A model generated the notes under the pieces. It saw only the letters and a program-made list of their open reading frames with translations, was not told where the DNA came from and did no database searches. Made by a program: the position numbers and the translations under genes. DNA of 12,792 nt, from positions 1 to 12,792 of the forward strand of contig JAUVEX010000016.1 of the NCBI GenBank assembly GCA_030594585.1, written 5' to 3'. This document shows, piece after piece, positions 4,775 to 12,565 of this stretch. The number at the start of each line of letters is the position of its first letter. The stretch's first letter is position 1. The DNA comes from an archaeon. Lineage in GTDB: Archaea; EX4484-52; B79-G9.

Positions 4775-7305
4775 ACAGCACTGGCGCTTGTCGTCTCAAT
4801 AGCATTTCCGTCTTCGTCGAGCCTGACACCAAACACCTGCGAGATTCCCTGCTGCATTGAGATGCCGTAAACCCTCTTTGAGCGCCGCACAGTTATGTCG
4901 TTATGCGAAATTACAAGGAACTGCGCGCTTCCGGAATATTTCAATATGATGTCCCCTATTATCTCCGCATTTGCCTTGTCAAGTGCTGCATCAATTTCAT
5001 CCAATATATAGAACGGCGACGGCCTGTATCTTTGGAGCGCAAACAAAAACGCAATTGCCGTCATTGTTTTCTCGCCGCCTGAAAGAAGATCAATTGTCAT
5101 GAGTTTTTTGTTTTTGGGCTGCGCTTTTATTAAAAGCCCGGACTCGATATCCTCTTCATCCTCAATTTCAAGCCGCGCTTCGCCGCCATTTACATCAAAA
5201 TAAACTTCTGAAAATGCTTTTGATACAAAATCAAGCGTGGTCTTAAACATGATTTTTCTCTTTTCTTCTATCTGTTCTATCATCTGTTCAATTGAAGCCC
5301 GCTCTTCTTTTAGGTTCTCGACTTTCTTTTTGAAATCAAGATAGTCCTTTTCAATTTCATCGAATTCTTCAATTGATTTCATGTTCACAAGGCCAATATT
5401 TCTAAGGCTTCTCTCAAGGCTTCTGATTTCGCGGTCAAGCTTATCAGGGTCGCCTTTTTCAAGCTCTTGTTCCTTATCTTTGTATTTTTCGAAATCAAGC
5501 TTAAGTGTGTCGTATTCTGCTTCAAGCCGGGCTCGCCTTAATTTCAGGTTCTGCACTTCAGAGTCAAGTGTCAGGTTCTGTTCGTATTGCCCTTTTCTGG
5601 ATTTTTTCATTTCTTCGATTTTTTCTTCAAGCTCTTCTTTTTTCTGCTGGTATGCAACAACATCCCCGCCTTCTTTTTTCTCTAAAGCTCGTTTCTCATC
5701 AAGAAGAATGTTTAAATCCCCAATCTCTTTTTTAATGTCTTCAATTTCAGAATTAAGCTTGATTTTCTTTCCCTCATATTCCCGTATATCCGTAACATCA
5801 GAAATATTGATATTTTTCTTCGCCTTATTTATGGAACCTCCAACAATGGCGCCGCCTGCTTCAAAAAGCTCGCCGTCAAGAGTCACAACCCGAAGCCCCC
5901 TGACTTTTCTTGCAGCGTCAACAGACTCTGCGACAAGCGTGTCCCTGAAAACATTTCTGAAGGCTTCTGTGTATTTGGCGTCGTAATTGACGAGATTGAC
6001 TGCAAAATCAAGAATTCCGGGCATCTTTGATGCAAGCTCTGCTTTTGCAGAACTTGGCGGGTTTCTTATCCTGTCAAGCGGGAGGAACCGCACTCGTCCA
6101 AGGCCATTGCTTTTAAGATAGTCAACACCTTGTATTGCGGTGTTTTCTTTTTCAACCACAATGTCGTTTATGTGCCCCCCTGCCGCAATCTGTATTGCTG
6201 TCTGGAACTGGGCGCCAACAGATCCTAAATCCCTTATTGTTCCTGCAATATCAAGACCGCTGTTCAATATTGCTCGCACAGAACGGCTGCCGACATCCTC
6301 ACCCTTTCTGTCAGCTATTGTACTTAGTTTTTCAATCATGCTGTCAAGAGTTTCTATCTCTCGCCTGTTTGCATTTATCAGCCCTTCTCTTTTTAGTATC
6401 CGCGAATTTATTTCGTCTATTTCGCCTCTAAGTTCAGCATTGACACTTTTCTTTAATATTGTGTTTTCAATTTCTTTTATCTGCTTTTCAATATTTTCAA
6501 GCCCGTCATCATAATCACCGACATTTCCGACAAGGGATTTTTTCTCGCCCTCTTTAAGCTTTAGTGTGCTGTCAATATTTTCAAGCGCGCCCTTTACAAC
6601 ATTCACGCGCGTAAAGGCCATCTGCGCGCGCGCTTTTTCAAGGGACACTTCCATTTCCTTTACTTTAAGGGCATTGTCGCGCTCTTTTTGAAGCTTCTTT
6701 ACAGTCTCATCTTTCTGCCCAAGTATGATGCTTGCATCCTCAAGATTTCTCTCGGCGTCTGTAAGTTCTTCTATTGCCTTTGCCTTTTTTTCATTGTATT
6801 CTTTGATGCCGGCAACATCATCAATTACTTCCCGCCTTTCTTTTGGCTTCATATCAATTATGTGCGTTACATCCCCCTGCTGTATGAAATTGTTTCCGTC
6901 AGGTGATGTCCCTGCTTTTTTAAGGATTTCTGTTATGTCTCCCCTTGTTGACATCTTGCCGTTGAGGCGATAATAAGATGTTCCGTGCCTGTTTACTTTT
7001 CGGGATATTACAATCTCTTCATCCATTTCAGGTATTGTCTTATCAGAGTTATTGAGGTATAGCTCAACTTTGGCATAGTCTGCAGGTGTTTTTCCATGCC
7101 CGCCGTTGTAGATGACATGATCCATTCGCCCGGCTCGCATGGAGCGCGAATTTCTTCCAAGAACAAAGATAAGGGCATCAGTGACATTGGACTTGCCCGA
7201 GCCGTTGGGGCCAATCACAGCATTGAACCCGTCAAAAAGAGGGATAACTGTTTTTCTTGCAAACGACTTAAAGCCGTGTATAACAATTTTGTCAAATTTA
7301 ATCAT
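4771..7305 (-). CDS. smc: Chromosome partition/condensation ATPase SMC with short coiled-coil arms
   Basis: SMC is the ATPase of the SMC-ScpAB complex that entraps and extrudes DNA. The N-terminal head (1-165) has the Walker A GPNGSGKSN (32-40) and Q-loop FIQQGD (140-145). The hinge spans about 340-495 (VGAQFQTAIQIAAGG to AGGAIVGGS). The C-terminal head (about 685-844) has the signature LSGGE (741-745), Walker B FYILDE (765-770), D-loop ALDKAN and switch His801 (VISHND). All catalytic motifs are intact. The arms are about 170 residues (166-338) and 185 residues (500-684), roughly half the 300 or more of typical SMCs, which explains 844 aa against about 1,170-1,190. Both arms are shortened similarly, so the coil can still pair. 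GGGAG lies four bases before ATG 7305. It is separated from scpA by the AT-rich pair. Confidence 0.95.
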   Translation of the reverse strand: MIKFDKIVIHGFKSFARKTVIPLFDGFNAVIGPNGSGKSNVTDALIFVLGRNSRSMRAGRMDHVIYNGGHGKTPADYAKVELYLNNSDKTIPEMDEEIVISRKVNRHGTSYYRLNGKMSTRGDITEILKKAGTSPDGNNFIQQGDVTHIIDMKPKERREVIDDVAGIKEYNEKKAKAIEELTDAERNLEDASIILGQKDETVKKLQKERDNALKVKEMEVSLEKARAQMAFTRVNVVKGALENIDSTLKLKEGEKKSLVGNVGDYDDGLENIEKQIKEIENTILKKSVNAELRGEIDEINSRILKREGLINANRREIETLDSMIEKLSTIADRKGEDVGSRSVRAILNSGLDIAGTIRDLGSVGAQFQTAIQIAAGGHINDIVVEKENTAIQGVDYLKSNGLGRVRFLPLDRIRNPPSSAKAELASKMPGILDFAVNLVNYDAKYTEAFRNVFRDTLVAESVDAARKVRGLRVVTLDGELFEAGGAIVGGSINKAKKNINISDVTDIREYEGKKIKLNSEIEDIKKEIGDLNILLDEKRALEKKEGGDVVAYQQKKEELEEKIEEMKKSRKGQYEQNLTLDSEVQNLKLRRARLEAEYDTLKLDFEKYKDKEQELEKGDPDKLDREIRSLERSLRNIGLVNMKSIEEFDEIEKDYLDFKKKVENLKEERASIEQMIEQIEEKRKIMFKTTLDFVSKAFSEVYFDVNGGEARLEIEDEEDIESGLLIKAQPKNKKLMTIDLLSGGEKTMTAIAFLFALQRYRPSPFYILDEIDAALDKANAEIIGDIILKYSGSAQFLVISHNDITVRRSKRVYGISMQQGISQVFGVRLDEDGNAIETTSASAV

Positions 7306-7359
7306 GTGTCTCCCTTCTAACCATCCTAAAAAAGCTGTATAAAAATATTGTGCTTGAAG

Positions 7360-7367
7360 TATATAAA
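7360..7367 (-). promoter_or_regulatory. TATA box for smc
   Basis: TTTATATA on the minus strand (7367-7360) predicts a start near 7338 and a leader of about 33 bases carrying the GGGAG ribosome site. It lies in the 145-base divergent gap shared with the prepilin peptidase gene, whose own box is 44 bases further right. Confidence 0.55.
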
Positions 7368-7410
7368 TTGTTTTGGTGTTGCGTGCCGAAAGAGCGCCTG
7401 TTCAAAAACA

Positions 7411-7445
7411 TATATAATATCTGTGCGCATAAGTTTATCGGGGAT
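7411..7445 (+). promoter_or_regulatory. TATA box and ribosome site for the prepilin peptidase gene
   Basis: TATATAAT at 7411-7418 predicts a start near 7440. GGGGAT (7440-7445) stands five bases before the ATG at 7451 and supports that start. The predicted leader is very short (about 11 bases). Confidence 0.5.
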
Positions 7446-7450
7446 AAAAA

Positions 7451-8401
7451 ATGATTGTAGAAGTTCTTGAAGTGGCAATAGGGCAGGTACCTTTGTTCTA
7501 TCAACAGGCGCTTTTCCTTTTTGCGCTTATAGGTGCAGGCATTGGGGGATACATTGACTTAAAGACAACAGAGATACCTGATTTAGTCCCAATATCAATG
7601 GCGGCAGTAGGGCTTGTGATTCATGGATATCTCGCATACACTCTTTCAAGCATAAATTATCTGGTATGGCCTGTGGCTGTTGCTCTCGGTTTCCTTTTAT
7701 TTGGCTATGCGCTTTATTATACCGGCCAGTGGGGTGAGGCAGATGTCCTTCTTTTGGCTGCTGTCGGTTTTTTGGTGCCATACCCACTATTATTTTTTGC
7801 GGTAAATACTGCGCAGTTCGCATGGCCTTTTTTGTATCTTGTAAACACATTCATTGTGGGCGGCGCATATTCGCTCATCTATGCAGGAATTCTTTCATAC
7901 AATACAAACGGATTTACCCAAAGATATTTCGATGATATAAAAACACATACAAAAGAACTTAAAAAAATAATTATTCTGTCAGCTTCCGGTTTTTTAGTGC
8001 TTCTTTTAATTCTTTTCCGCATATTTTCCGTTAACGCAGTAAGGGCAAAAGAGATGCTTGTGGCACAAATGTGGGTATTTGTCCTGTTTGTTTTTGTTAT
8101 TTTCTTTTTCTATCGTTTTGCTTTTGTTGTGGACAATTTCTGCTTTAGGAAAAAAGTTGGTGTGAAGGAATTAAAAGAGGGCGATGTTCTTGCAGAGGAT
8201 ATGAGTGTTGGAAAATCAAAATATTCAAGCAAGCTATTCATAGGCCTTGAGAAAACAGACATTGAAAAAATAATAACTGCAAACCCCAAAAAACAGGTCT
8301 GGATAAAAGAAGGCATCCGTTACGGCCCAACATTTTTCTTTACGCTATTGACACTGTGGCTTTTTGGGGATGTTTTGTTTTTGGTTCTGGGGATTGTCTG
8401 A
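7451..8401 (+). CDS. Archaeal prepilin/prearchaellin peptidase (A24 family)
   Basis: This membrane aspartyl protease removes the class III signal peptide from pilin- or archaellin-like proteins. The two catalytic aspartates are D36 in YIDLKTTEIPD and D98 in GQWGEADVLLL. The second motif reads GEAD where the family's GxGD form has glycine third; a small residue there is compatible with activity. About seven hydrophobic segments fill residues 18-225. A soluble stretch then follows (VGVKELKEGDVLAEDM, about 235-250, to EGIRYGPTFFF) and a last membrane segment, the layout of the archaeal A24 C-terminal type II extension (Arc_PepC_II). The length of 316 aa suits that group. No pilin gene is in the window, so the substrate is unknown. 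It is divergent from smc. Confidence 0.88.
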   Translation: MIVEVLEVAIGQVPLFYQQALFLFALIGAGIGGYIDLKTTEIPDLVPISMAAVGLVIHGYLAYTLSSINYLVWPVAVALGFLLFGYALYYTGQWGEADVLLLAAVGFLVPYPLLFFAVNTAQFAWPFLYLVNTFIVGGAYSLIYAGILSYNTNGFTQRYFDDIKTHTKELKKIIILSASGFLVLLLILFRIFSVNAVRAKEMLVAQMWVFVLFVFVIFFFYRFAFVVDNFCFRKKVGVKELKEGDVLAEDMSVGKSKYSSKLFIGLEKTDIEKIITANPKKQVWIKEGIRYGPTFFFTLLTLWLFGDVLFLVLGIV

Positions 8402-8406
8402 TAAAA

Positions 8407-8414
8407 AATATATA
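8407..8414 (+). promoter_or_regulatory. TATA box for the GH15-like gene
   Basis: AATATATA lies six bases after the prepilin-peptidase stop codon, centred 22 bases before ATG 8433 and 28 before the in-frame ATG 8439. A leaderless mRNA starting at either ATG is likely, and no ribosome site is seen, so the true start is undecided between the two. Confidence 0.5.
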
Positions 8415-8432
8415 ACTGATACATACTAAATT

Positions 8433-9515
8433 ATGCATATGGCGAATAAAAGCAAGGTAACATATGATAAGCTGATAAAACAGCACTTAAAAATTCTTAA
8501 GGGCCTTCAGTATAAGTCCGGCCTTTTTGCGGCATCAAACAAAAATGTGTCAACAGGCTATGATAAGTCATGGCTGCGGGATAATTTTTACGAATGCATT
8601 GCCTTTGAAGTCATAGGCGACTGGGATACTGTTGAGAAAACATACGGGGCGCTTCTCGATATTTTTCTAAAGCATGAAGCAAAGATAGATGCAGCAATAA
8701 AACAAAAGCCAGAACACAAACACGAATACATCCACGCGCGGTTTAATCCAAAAAATTTTGACGAGTTCTGGGATGATTGGGGCAATAAGCAAAATGATAC
8801 AATAGGCGCGATTCTTTTTAGGATTGGGGAGCTTGAACACCACCATAAAAGAACCATACTTAAAAACGACAATCATGTAAGGATTGTAAATAAGCTTGTA
8901 AAATATCTTGACAGCATACAATACTGGCATGACAAGGACAGCGGCATGTGGGAGGAGGATGAAGAAGTCCATGCATCTTCTGTCGGAGCATGCGTTTCCG
9001 GCCTTAAGTCCATAAAAAATCTTGCGCAAATCAAAGTCCCGGATCGCATGATAAAAGAAGGACGAAAGACATTAAAACACCTTCTTCCGCGTGAATCAGG
9101 GAGAAAATTTGTTGACCTCTCACTTCTTTCTTTGATATATCCATACAATATTGTCACAAAAAAGCAAAGAGACACAATACTTGAAAATGTTGAATATTTT
9201 CTTTTGCGCGAGCACGGAGTCGTAAGGTATAAAAACGACCATTATTACAATAAGAACACTGACGGCTACAGCGAAGAGGCGGAATGGACATTTGGCTTAA
9301 GCTGGCTTGCAATAATTTATGAGCGCATGGGGAATAAAAGAAAAGCAAAATCGTTTTTGGATAATATGCTGGATACTCAAACATCTAAAGGGATACCCGA
9401 GCTTTATTTTTCAAATTCGCCCAAATTCAATGAAAACAATCCTTTAGGCTGGAGCGAATCACTTTTCATTGTGGCGCTCCATGATATGAATGAGAAAATC
9501 TTAAAAGCACACTGA
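8433..9515 (+). CDS. GH15-like glucoamylase-family protein
   Basis: The 360-aa protein has the motif order of the (alpha/alpha)6-barrel GH15 family, whose members hydrolyse terminal alpha-glucosidic bonds of starch, glycogen or trehalose. Residues 43-53 (YDKSWLRDNFY) match the early substrate-site Trp-Leu-Arg-Asp motif. GMWEEDEEVHAS (171-182) holds the likely general acid, E174 or E175. GYSEEAEWTFGLSWL (278-292) is the conserved EE-A/E motif. IPELYFSN (321-328) followed by NPLGWSESLFIVAL supplies the likely base E323. It lacks the N-terminal beta-domain of many bacterial and archaeal glucoamylases and is shorter than the usual 600-700 aa, so it is essentially the barrel alone. No signal peptide, so it acts inside the cell. 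Substrate is not determined by sequence. It is followed by tpiA and galT on the same strand. Confidence 0.8.
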   Translation: MHMANKSKVTYDKLIKQHLKILKGLQYKSGLFAASNKNVSTGYDKSWLRDNFYECIAFEVIGDWDTVEKTYGALLDIFLKHEAKIDAAIKQKPEHKHEYIHARFNPKNFDEFWDDWGNKQNDTIGAILFRIGELEHHHKRTILKNDNHVRIVNKLVKYLDSIQYWHDKDSGMWEEDEEVHASSVGACVSGLKSIKNLAQIKVPDRMIKEGRKTLKHLLPRESGRKFVDLSLLSLIYPYNIVTKKQRDTILENVEYFLLREHGVVRYKNDHYYNKNTDGYSEEAEWTFGLSWLAIIYERMGNKRKAKSFLDNMLDTQTSKGIPELYFSNSPKFNENNPLGWSESLFIVALHDMNEKILKAH

Positions 9516-9539
9516 GTCTATAACCCAAATCCGTAATCA

Positions 9540-9546
9540 TTATATA
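9540..9546 (+). promoter_or_regulatory. TATA box for tpiA-galT
   Basis: TTATATA is centred about 27 bases before the tpiA ATG at 9570, the spacing of a leaderless start. No ribosome site precedes the ATG. This suggests tpiA and the overlapping galT-like gene are transcribed together from here. Confidence 0.55.
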
Positions 9547-9569
9547 CTCCTTAATACAAAATATATTTC

Positions 9570-10250
9570 ATGAAAACACCAAGACCGCTTATCATAATCA
9601 ATTTTAAGGCGTACAACGAAACAACAGGCGCTAAAGCATCTGCTCTTGTAAAGTCCCTTGAGGCCGTGTATTTAAATCACAGGGTTGATGTAATTGCCGC
9701 AGTCCAGGCCACAGATATATATCGAATTGCCCAAGTGTCAAAAACACCTGTCTTTGCACAGCACATGGATTTGATCAATCCGGGAGCAAATACTGGCTTC
9801 ATTCTTCCTGAAAGCGTTGTTGATGCAGGGGCAGCAGGTATTCTTATAAATCACGCAGAGCACCAGGTGCCAATGGATACAATAGAGAAGACCATTGAGC
9901 GGGCAAAAAAGCTTAAGCTTACAACAGTTGTATGTGTTGCGGATGCCGCACAGGCAAAAGCAGTTGCTGTTTTTGAGCCGGATTATATCGCTTTTGAGCC
10001 GCCCGAGCTTATAGGCGGGGATATTTCAGTATCAACAGCAAAGCCGGAAGTGATAACCGAATGCCTTAAGAAAATACGGCTTACCACAATAAAAACAGAA
10101 CTTCTTGTAGGTGCAGGGGTAAAGACACGGAAAGATTTGGAAATTTCCATGAGATTGGGCGCAAAAGGCGTTCTTGTAGCATCAGGAATAGTTTGCGCGA
10201 AAAACCCTGCAGAAGTCCTTATGTCCTGGGTGGCGGAAATAAATGGTTGA
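9570..10250 (+). CDS. tpiA: Triosephosphate isomerase, archaeal type
   Basis: It interconverts dihydroxyacetone phosphate and glyceraldehyde 3-phosphate in the cytoplasm. Active-site residues are visible: N11 and K13 in IINFKAY, H95 in LINHAEH, and E143 in AFEPPELIGG. The phosphate-binding C-terminal motifs are also present (LVGAGVKTRKD and KGVLVASGIV). At 226 aa it is of the compact archaeal form, about 25 residues shorter than bacterial and eukaryotic enzymes, and should be tetrameric as in other archaea. The ATG at 9570 fits a leaderless mRNA. The last 8 bases overlap the galT-like gene. Confidence 0.96.
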   Translation: MKTPRPLIIINFKAYNETTGAKASALVKSLEAVYLNHRVDVIAAVQATDIYRIAQVSKTPVFAQHMDLINPGANTGFILPESVVDAGAAGILINHAEHQVPMDTIEKTIERAKKLKLTTVVCVADAAQAKAVAVFEPDYIAFEPPELIGGDISVSTAKPEVITECLKKIRLTTIKTELLVGAGVKTRKDLEISMRLGAKGVLVASGIVCAKNPAEVLMSWVAEING

Positions 10251-11286
10251 ATTCTACAAGTACAAAGAAACATCAGAATTCTTAGACCCAAAAGCAAATT
10301 ATACACACACTCAGCAGACAATAGAATTTAGGAAACACCCCCTTACAGGCAGTTGGTGCAGGATAAATATTGACCGGGCAAAAAGGCCCCACACAAATGG
10401 CGGCACACTAAAAGAGGTTGACAAAAAAATACAGGCTATTGCAAAAAAGACAGAAAACTGTTTTTTCTGCCCCGCAAATGTCAATAAAAAAACACCAAAA
10501 CACCAAAAGCACATAAGCCCTGAAGGAAGGCTTCACAAGGGCCAGTTTATTTTATTCCCTAATCTTTTTCCTTTCGCACCATACCACGGCGTAGGCGTCC
10601 TTAAGGAAAAGCATTTTGTTGCACTCAATAATCTTGATGCGCGCACTTGGGAAAACGCTCTTGAAACAACAATAGAATGGTTCAAAAAAGTATATTCTCA
10701 TGATTCTTCTGCGCGGTTTGCTTCATTTAATTTCAATTATCTTATGCCTGCAGCAGCATCTTTGATTCACCCCCACATACAGCCGATTGTGGATAAAAGG
10801 GCAGACAACGGCATTGACGATATTTTAAAGAAAAGCTGGCAGTATTCGCATGACAACAATTCCAATTTCTGGCAGGACCTGCTTGACAATGACGAGGAAA
10901 GGTATATCGGAAAGACAGGAAAAAGCGTGTATTGGCATGCATCGTTTGCACCATCCTGCGCCAACGAGGTTGTGGGCGTTGTATGCGGAAAGTCATCCTG
11001 TTTAGAGCTTGACAGTAACGATATAGAAGGGATTTCTGAAGGAATCGCAAAAGTATTGCGGGGGCTTTATGCCAAAGGGGTTCGCAGTGTTAACATGGTT
11101 ATAAATTCCGCTCCGTTGAATGAATCTTTATCATCTTTTTTCTATCTGAACATCCGTATTGTATCCCGTAGCTTAATGGTTGATGACTACACAACAGACC
11201 AGGGATTCATGGAACTGCTCCACAAAGAGCCTGTGATAAGCACAATCCCCGAAATGGTCGCGGAGGAATTAAGGGAATATTTCTGA
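10243..11286 (+). CDS. galT: Galactose-1-phosphate uridylyltransferase-like protein (GalT, HIT superfamily)
   Basis: GalT moves UMP between hexose 1-phosphate and UDP-hexose through a uridylyl-histidine. The key motif HPHIQ is at 176-180, with H178 as the nucleophile; the family form is HPHxQ. CFFCP (C73, C76) with a following histidine, probably H115 in FAPYH, and H176 matches the four-ligand zinc site of E. coli GalT. FPNLFPFAPYH (105-115) is the usual substrate-site strand. The length (347 aa) is normal. The start ATG overlaps the tpiA stop (8 bases), so translation is probably coupled. A relative acting on another sugar phosphate or nucleotide (for example a UDP- or ADP-glucose phosphorylase) cannot be excluded; the nearby GH15-like gene makes glucose 1-phosphate a reasonable substrate. 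The C-terminal half is less conserved. Confidence 0.8.
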   Translation: MVEFYKYKETSEFLDPKANYTHTQQTIEFRKHPLTGSWCRINIDRAKRPHTNGGTLKEVDKKIQAIAKKTENCFFCPANVNKKTPKHQKHISPEGRLHKGQFILFPNLFPFAPYHGVGVLKEKHFVALNNLDARTWENALETTIEWFKKVYSHDSSARFASFNFNYLMPAAASLIHPHIQPIVDKRADNGIDDILKKSWQYSHDNNSNFWQDLLDNDEERYIGKTGKSVYWHASFAPSCANEVVGVVCGKSSCLELDSNDIEGISEGIAKVLRGLYAKGVRSVNMVINSAPLNESLSSFFYLNIRIVSRSLMVDDYTTDQGFMELLHKEPVISTIPEMVAEELREYF

Positions 11287-11293
11287 TAAAGAT

Positions 11294-11318
11294 TTTAGGT
11301 TCTTCAAATGAACTTAAA
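11294..11318 (+). other. Hairpin after galT
   Basis: TTTAGGTTC (11294-11302) pairs with GAACTTAAA (11310-11318), nine pairs including one G-U, around a 7-base loop. It starts eight bases after the galT stop. There is no T run directly behind it (TTTTTT comes about 30 bases later), so it is only a possible terminator or mRNA end-stabiliser. Confidence 0.35.
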
Positions 11319-11366
11319 GACAAGCGAACGAATGTGGGCGTAGAGTAGTTTTTTAGATGATTTAAC

Positions 11367-11431
11367 TTAAGGGTGTGTCTGTATCTGTTAAAGGGGACCC
11401 CATTCTAAAATTTTATCGGCACACCACTTAA
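11367..11431 (+). promoter_or_regulatory. Long imperfect dyad upstream of the Bro-N/DinD promoter
   Basis: TTAAG-GGTGTG (11367-11377) pairs with CACACC-A-CTTAA (11420-11431): 11 pairs interrupted by one bulged A. The 42-base loop contains the exact inverted repeat GGGGACCCC (11393-11401). The dyad ends seven bases before the TATA box TATATAAA (11438-11445), whose centre is about 25 bases before ATG 11466, so the mRNA is probably leaderless. The placement suggests an operator or cruciform rather than a leader. Confidence 0.45.
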
Positions 11432-11465
11432 AGCAGCTATATAAATAAATAAAATGAATTACTAA

Positions 11466-12341
11466 ATGACGATGATGCATATGGATTCAAATAATGCTTT
11501 GGTTGTTTTTAAGGACAAGAAAATAAGAAGGGTTTGGCACGACAATGAGTGGTACTTTTCAGTAGTTGATATAATTTCAGTTCTTACAGAACAGTTGGAT
11601 TTCCAAAAATCGAGGAAATATTGGAATAAGCTTAGCCAAAGGCTGAAAGAAGAAAGCAGTGAAGTGGTGACAAATTGTCACCGGTTGAAACTTCCTGCTG
11701 AAGATGGAAAATTAAGAGATACAGACTGCGCAAATGTGAAATCAATTTTTAGGATAATCCAGTCAATACCTTCAAAAAATGCAGAACCGTTTAAACAATG
11801 GCTGGCTCAAGTTGGTTATGAGCGAGTCCGGGAAATAGAAGACCCGGAACTTGCCCAAAAACGTATGAAAGAACTCTACAAGGCTAAAGGCTATTCTCTC
11901 GAATGGATTGAAAAAAGAGTAAGGGGCATTGCTATACGGGATGAGCTTACAGACGAGTGGAAAAAAAGAGGTATTGACGAACAAAAAGATTTTGCAATAC
12001 TCACAGCAGAAATTTCTAGAGCAACATTTGGGATGACACCAACAGAATACAAACAACATAAAAATTTACCAAAACAATCAAAAGCTAATCTACGAGATCA
12101 TATGAATGATTTAGAATTAATTTTTACAATGCTCGGCGAACGCATGACAACAGAAATATCACAAGAAGAAAAACCGGGAACTTTTAACCAAAATAAAGAA
12201 GTTGCCAAAAGAGGCGGAAATGTAGCTGGAACTGCTAGAAAAGACGCTGAAAAAGAATTAGGCCGTCCGGTAACAACCAGACAAAACTATCTTTCTAAAC
12301 CTGAAAAGAAGAATAAGTTTTTGGATAAAAACAATAACTAA
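11466..12341 (+). CDS. Bro-N domain protein, DinD/antirepressor-like
   Basis: Residues about 10-115 form a Bro-N domain, the DNA-binding module of viral BRO proteins and phage antirepressors (VWHDNEWYFSVVDIISVLTE, then KYWNKLSQRL and FKQWLAQVGYERV). The rest resembles the E. coli DNA-damage-inducible protein DinD, with the C-terminal pattern EVAKRGGNVAGTARKDAEKE then LGRPVTTRQNYL (about 240-280). DinD is a LexA-regulated inhibitor of RecA filaments; that role cannot be assumed here. Related proteins are common in bacteria, phages and some archaea and move readily. Composition is uneven: 28 of 60 G+C at 11821-11880 but 14 of 60 at 12061-12120. The start could be ATG 11466 or 11472, 11475 or 11481; the TATA spacing favours 11466. 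No phage genes are alongside. Confidence 0.82.
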   Translation: MTMMHMDSNNALVVFKDKKIRRVWHDNEWYFSVVDIISVLTEQLDFQKSRKYWNKLSQRLKEESSEVVTNCHRLKLPAEDGKLRDTDCANVKSIFRIIQSIPSKNAEPFKQWLAQVGYERVREIEDPELAQKRMKELYKAKGYSLEWIEKRVRGIAIRDELTDEWKKRGIDEQKDFAILTAEISRATFGMTPTEYKQHKNLPKQSKANLRDHMNDLELIFTMLGERMTTEISQEEKPGTFNQNKEVAKRGGNVAGTARKDAEKELGRPVTTRQNYLSKPEKKNKFLDKNNN

Positions 12342-12565
12342 TGAACTCTAACTCTTATTAATTTAAGAACCCCCCTGTCGTCGTGGGAACTCAAATTTTA
12401 TTGAACTTAACTTCTGTGCTTTTGAGAAGTTCTTGTACTTATGTTGATTGTTAGCAAGAATTTGGACGGAGCGAAGCGGAGTCTTAAAAGCACTTGTTAA
12501 GTCCCCTGAACGAAGTGAAGGTCGAGCCTTCGAAGAAGGTGAAGAAGTCGCTGACCTAGGGCGCC
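12342..12565. other. Intergenic stretch with repeat-like hairpins
   Basis: This 224-base gap lies between two convergent genes. The short open frames across it (+12448-12633 and -12363-12569) are low-complexity and lack ribosome sites, so I regard the stretch as non-coding. Its right half holds the three GAA-triloop hairpins described separately. I see no tRNA, CRISPR or insertion-sequence ends. Confidence 0.6.
12465..12539 (+). repeat. Cluster of three GAA-triloop hairpins
   Basis: Unit 1 (12465-12483) is GAC-GGA-GC-GAA-GC-GGA-GTC. Unit 2 (12505-12521) is CCT-GA-AC-GAA-GT-GA-AGG. Unit 3 (12527-12539) is CCTTC-GAA-GAAGG, fully paired. Units 1 and 2 share a plan: a 3-bp outer stem, a symmetric purine internal loop, 2 bp, then a GAA loop. 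Units 2 and 3 compete, because GAAGG at 12517-12521 can also pair with CCTTC at 12527-12531. From memory, unit 2 resembles the dispersed CCTGAGCGAAGTCGAAGG-type intergenic repeat of many uncultured prokaryotes. Confidence 0.55.

Noticed and set aside
5381..5986. 201-aa plus-strand frame inside smc
   Set aside because: Ser/Phe-rich mirror of the Lys/Glu-rich coiled coil of SMC; the SMC reading is supported by motifs throughout.
6100..6514. Overlapping plus-strand frames opposite the SMC hinge and arm
   Set aside because: Shadows of smc with Cys/Leu/Ser-rich composition and no start signals.
11287..11465. Possible tRNA or other known structured RNA in the gap before the Bro-N gene
   Set aside because: No acceptor stem, anticodon arm or T-loop pattern; only the dyad and a short hairpin are seen.
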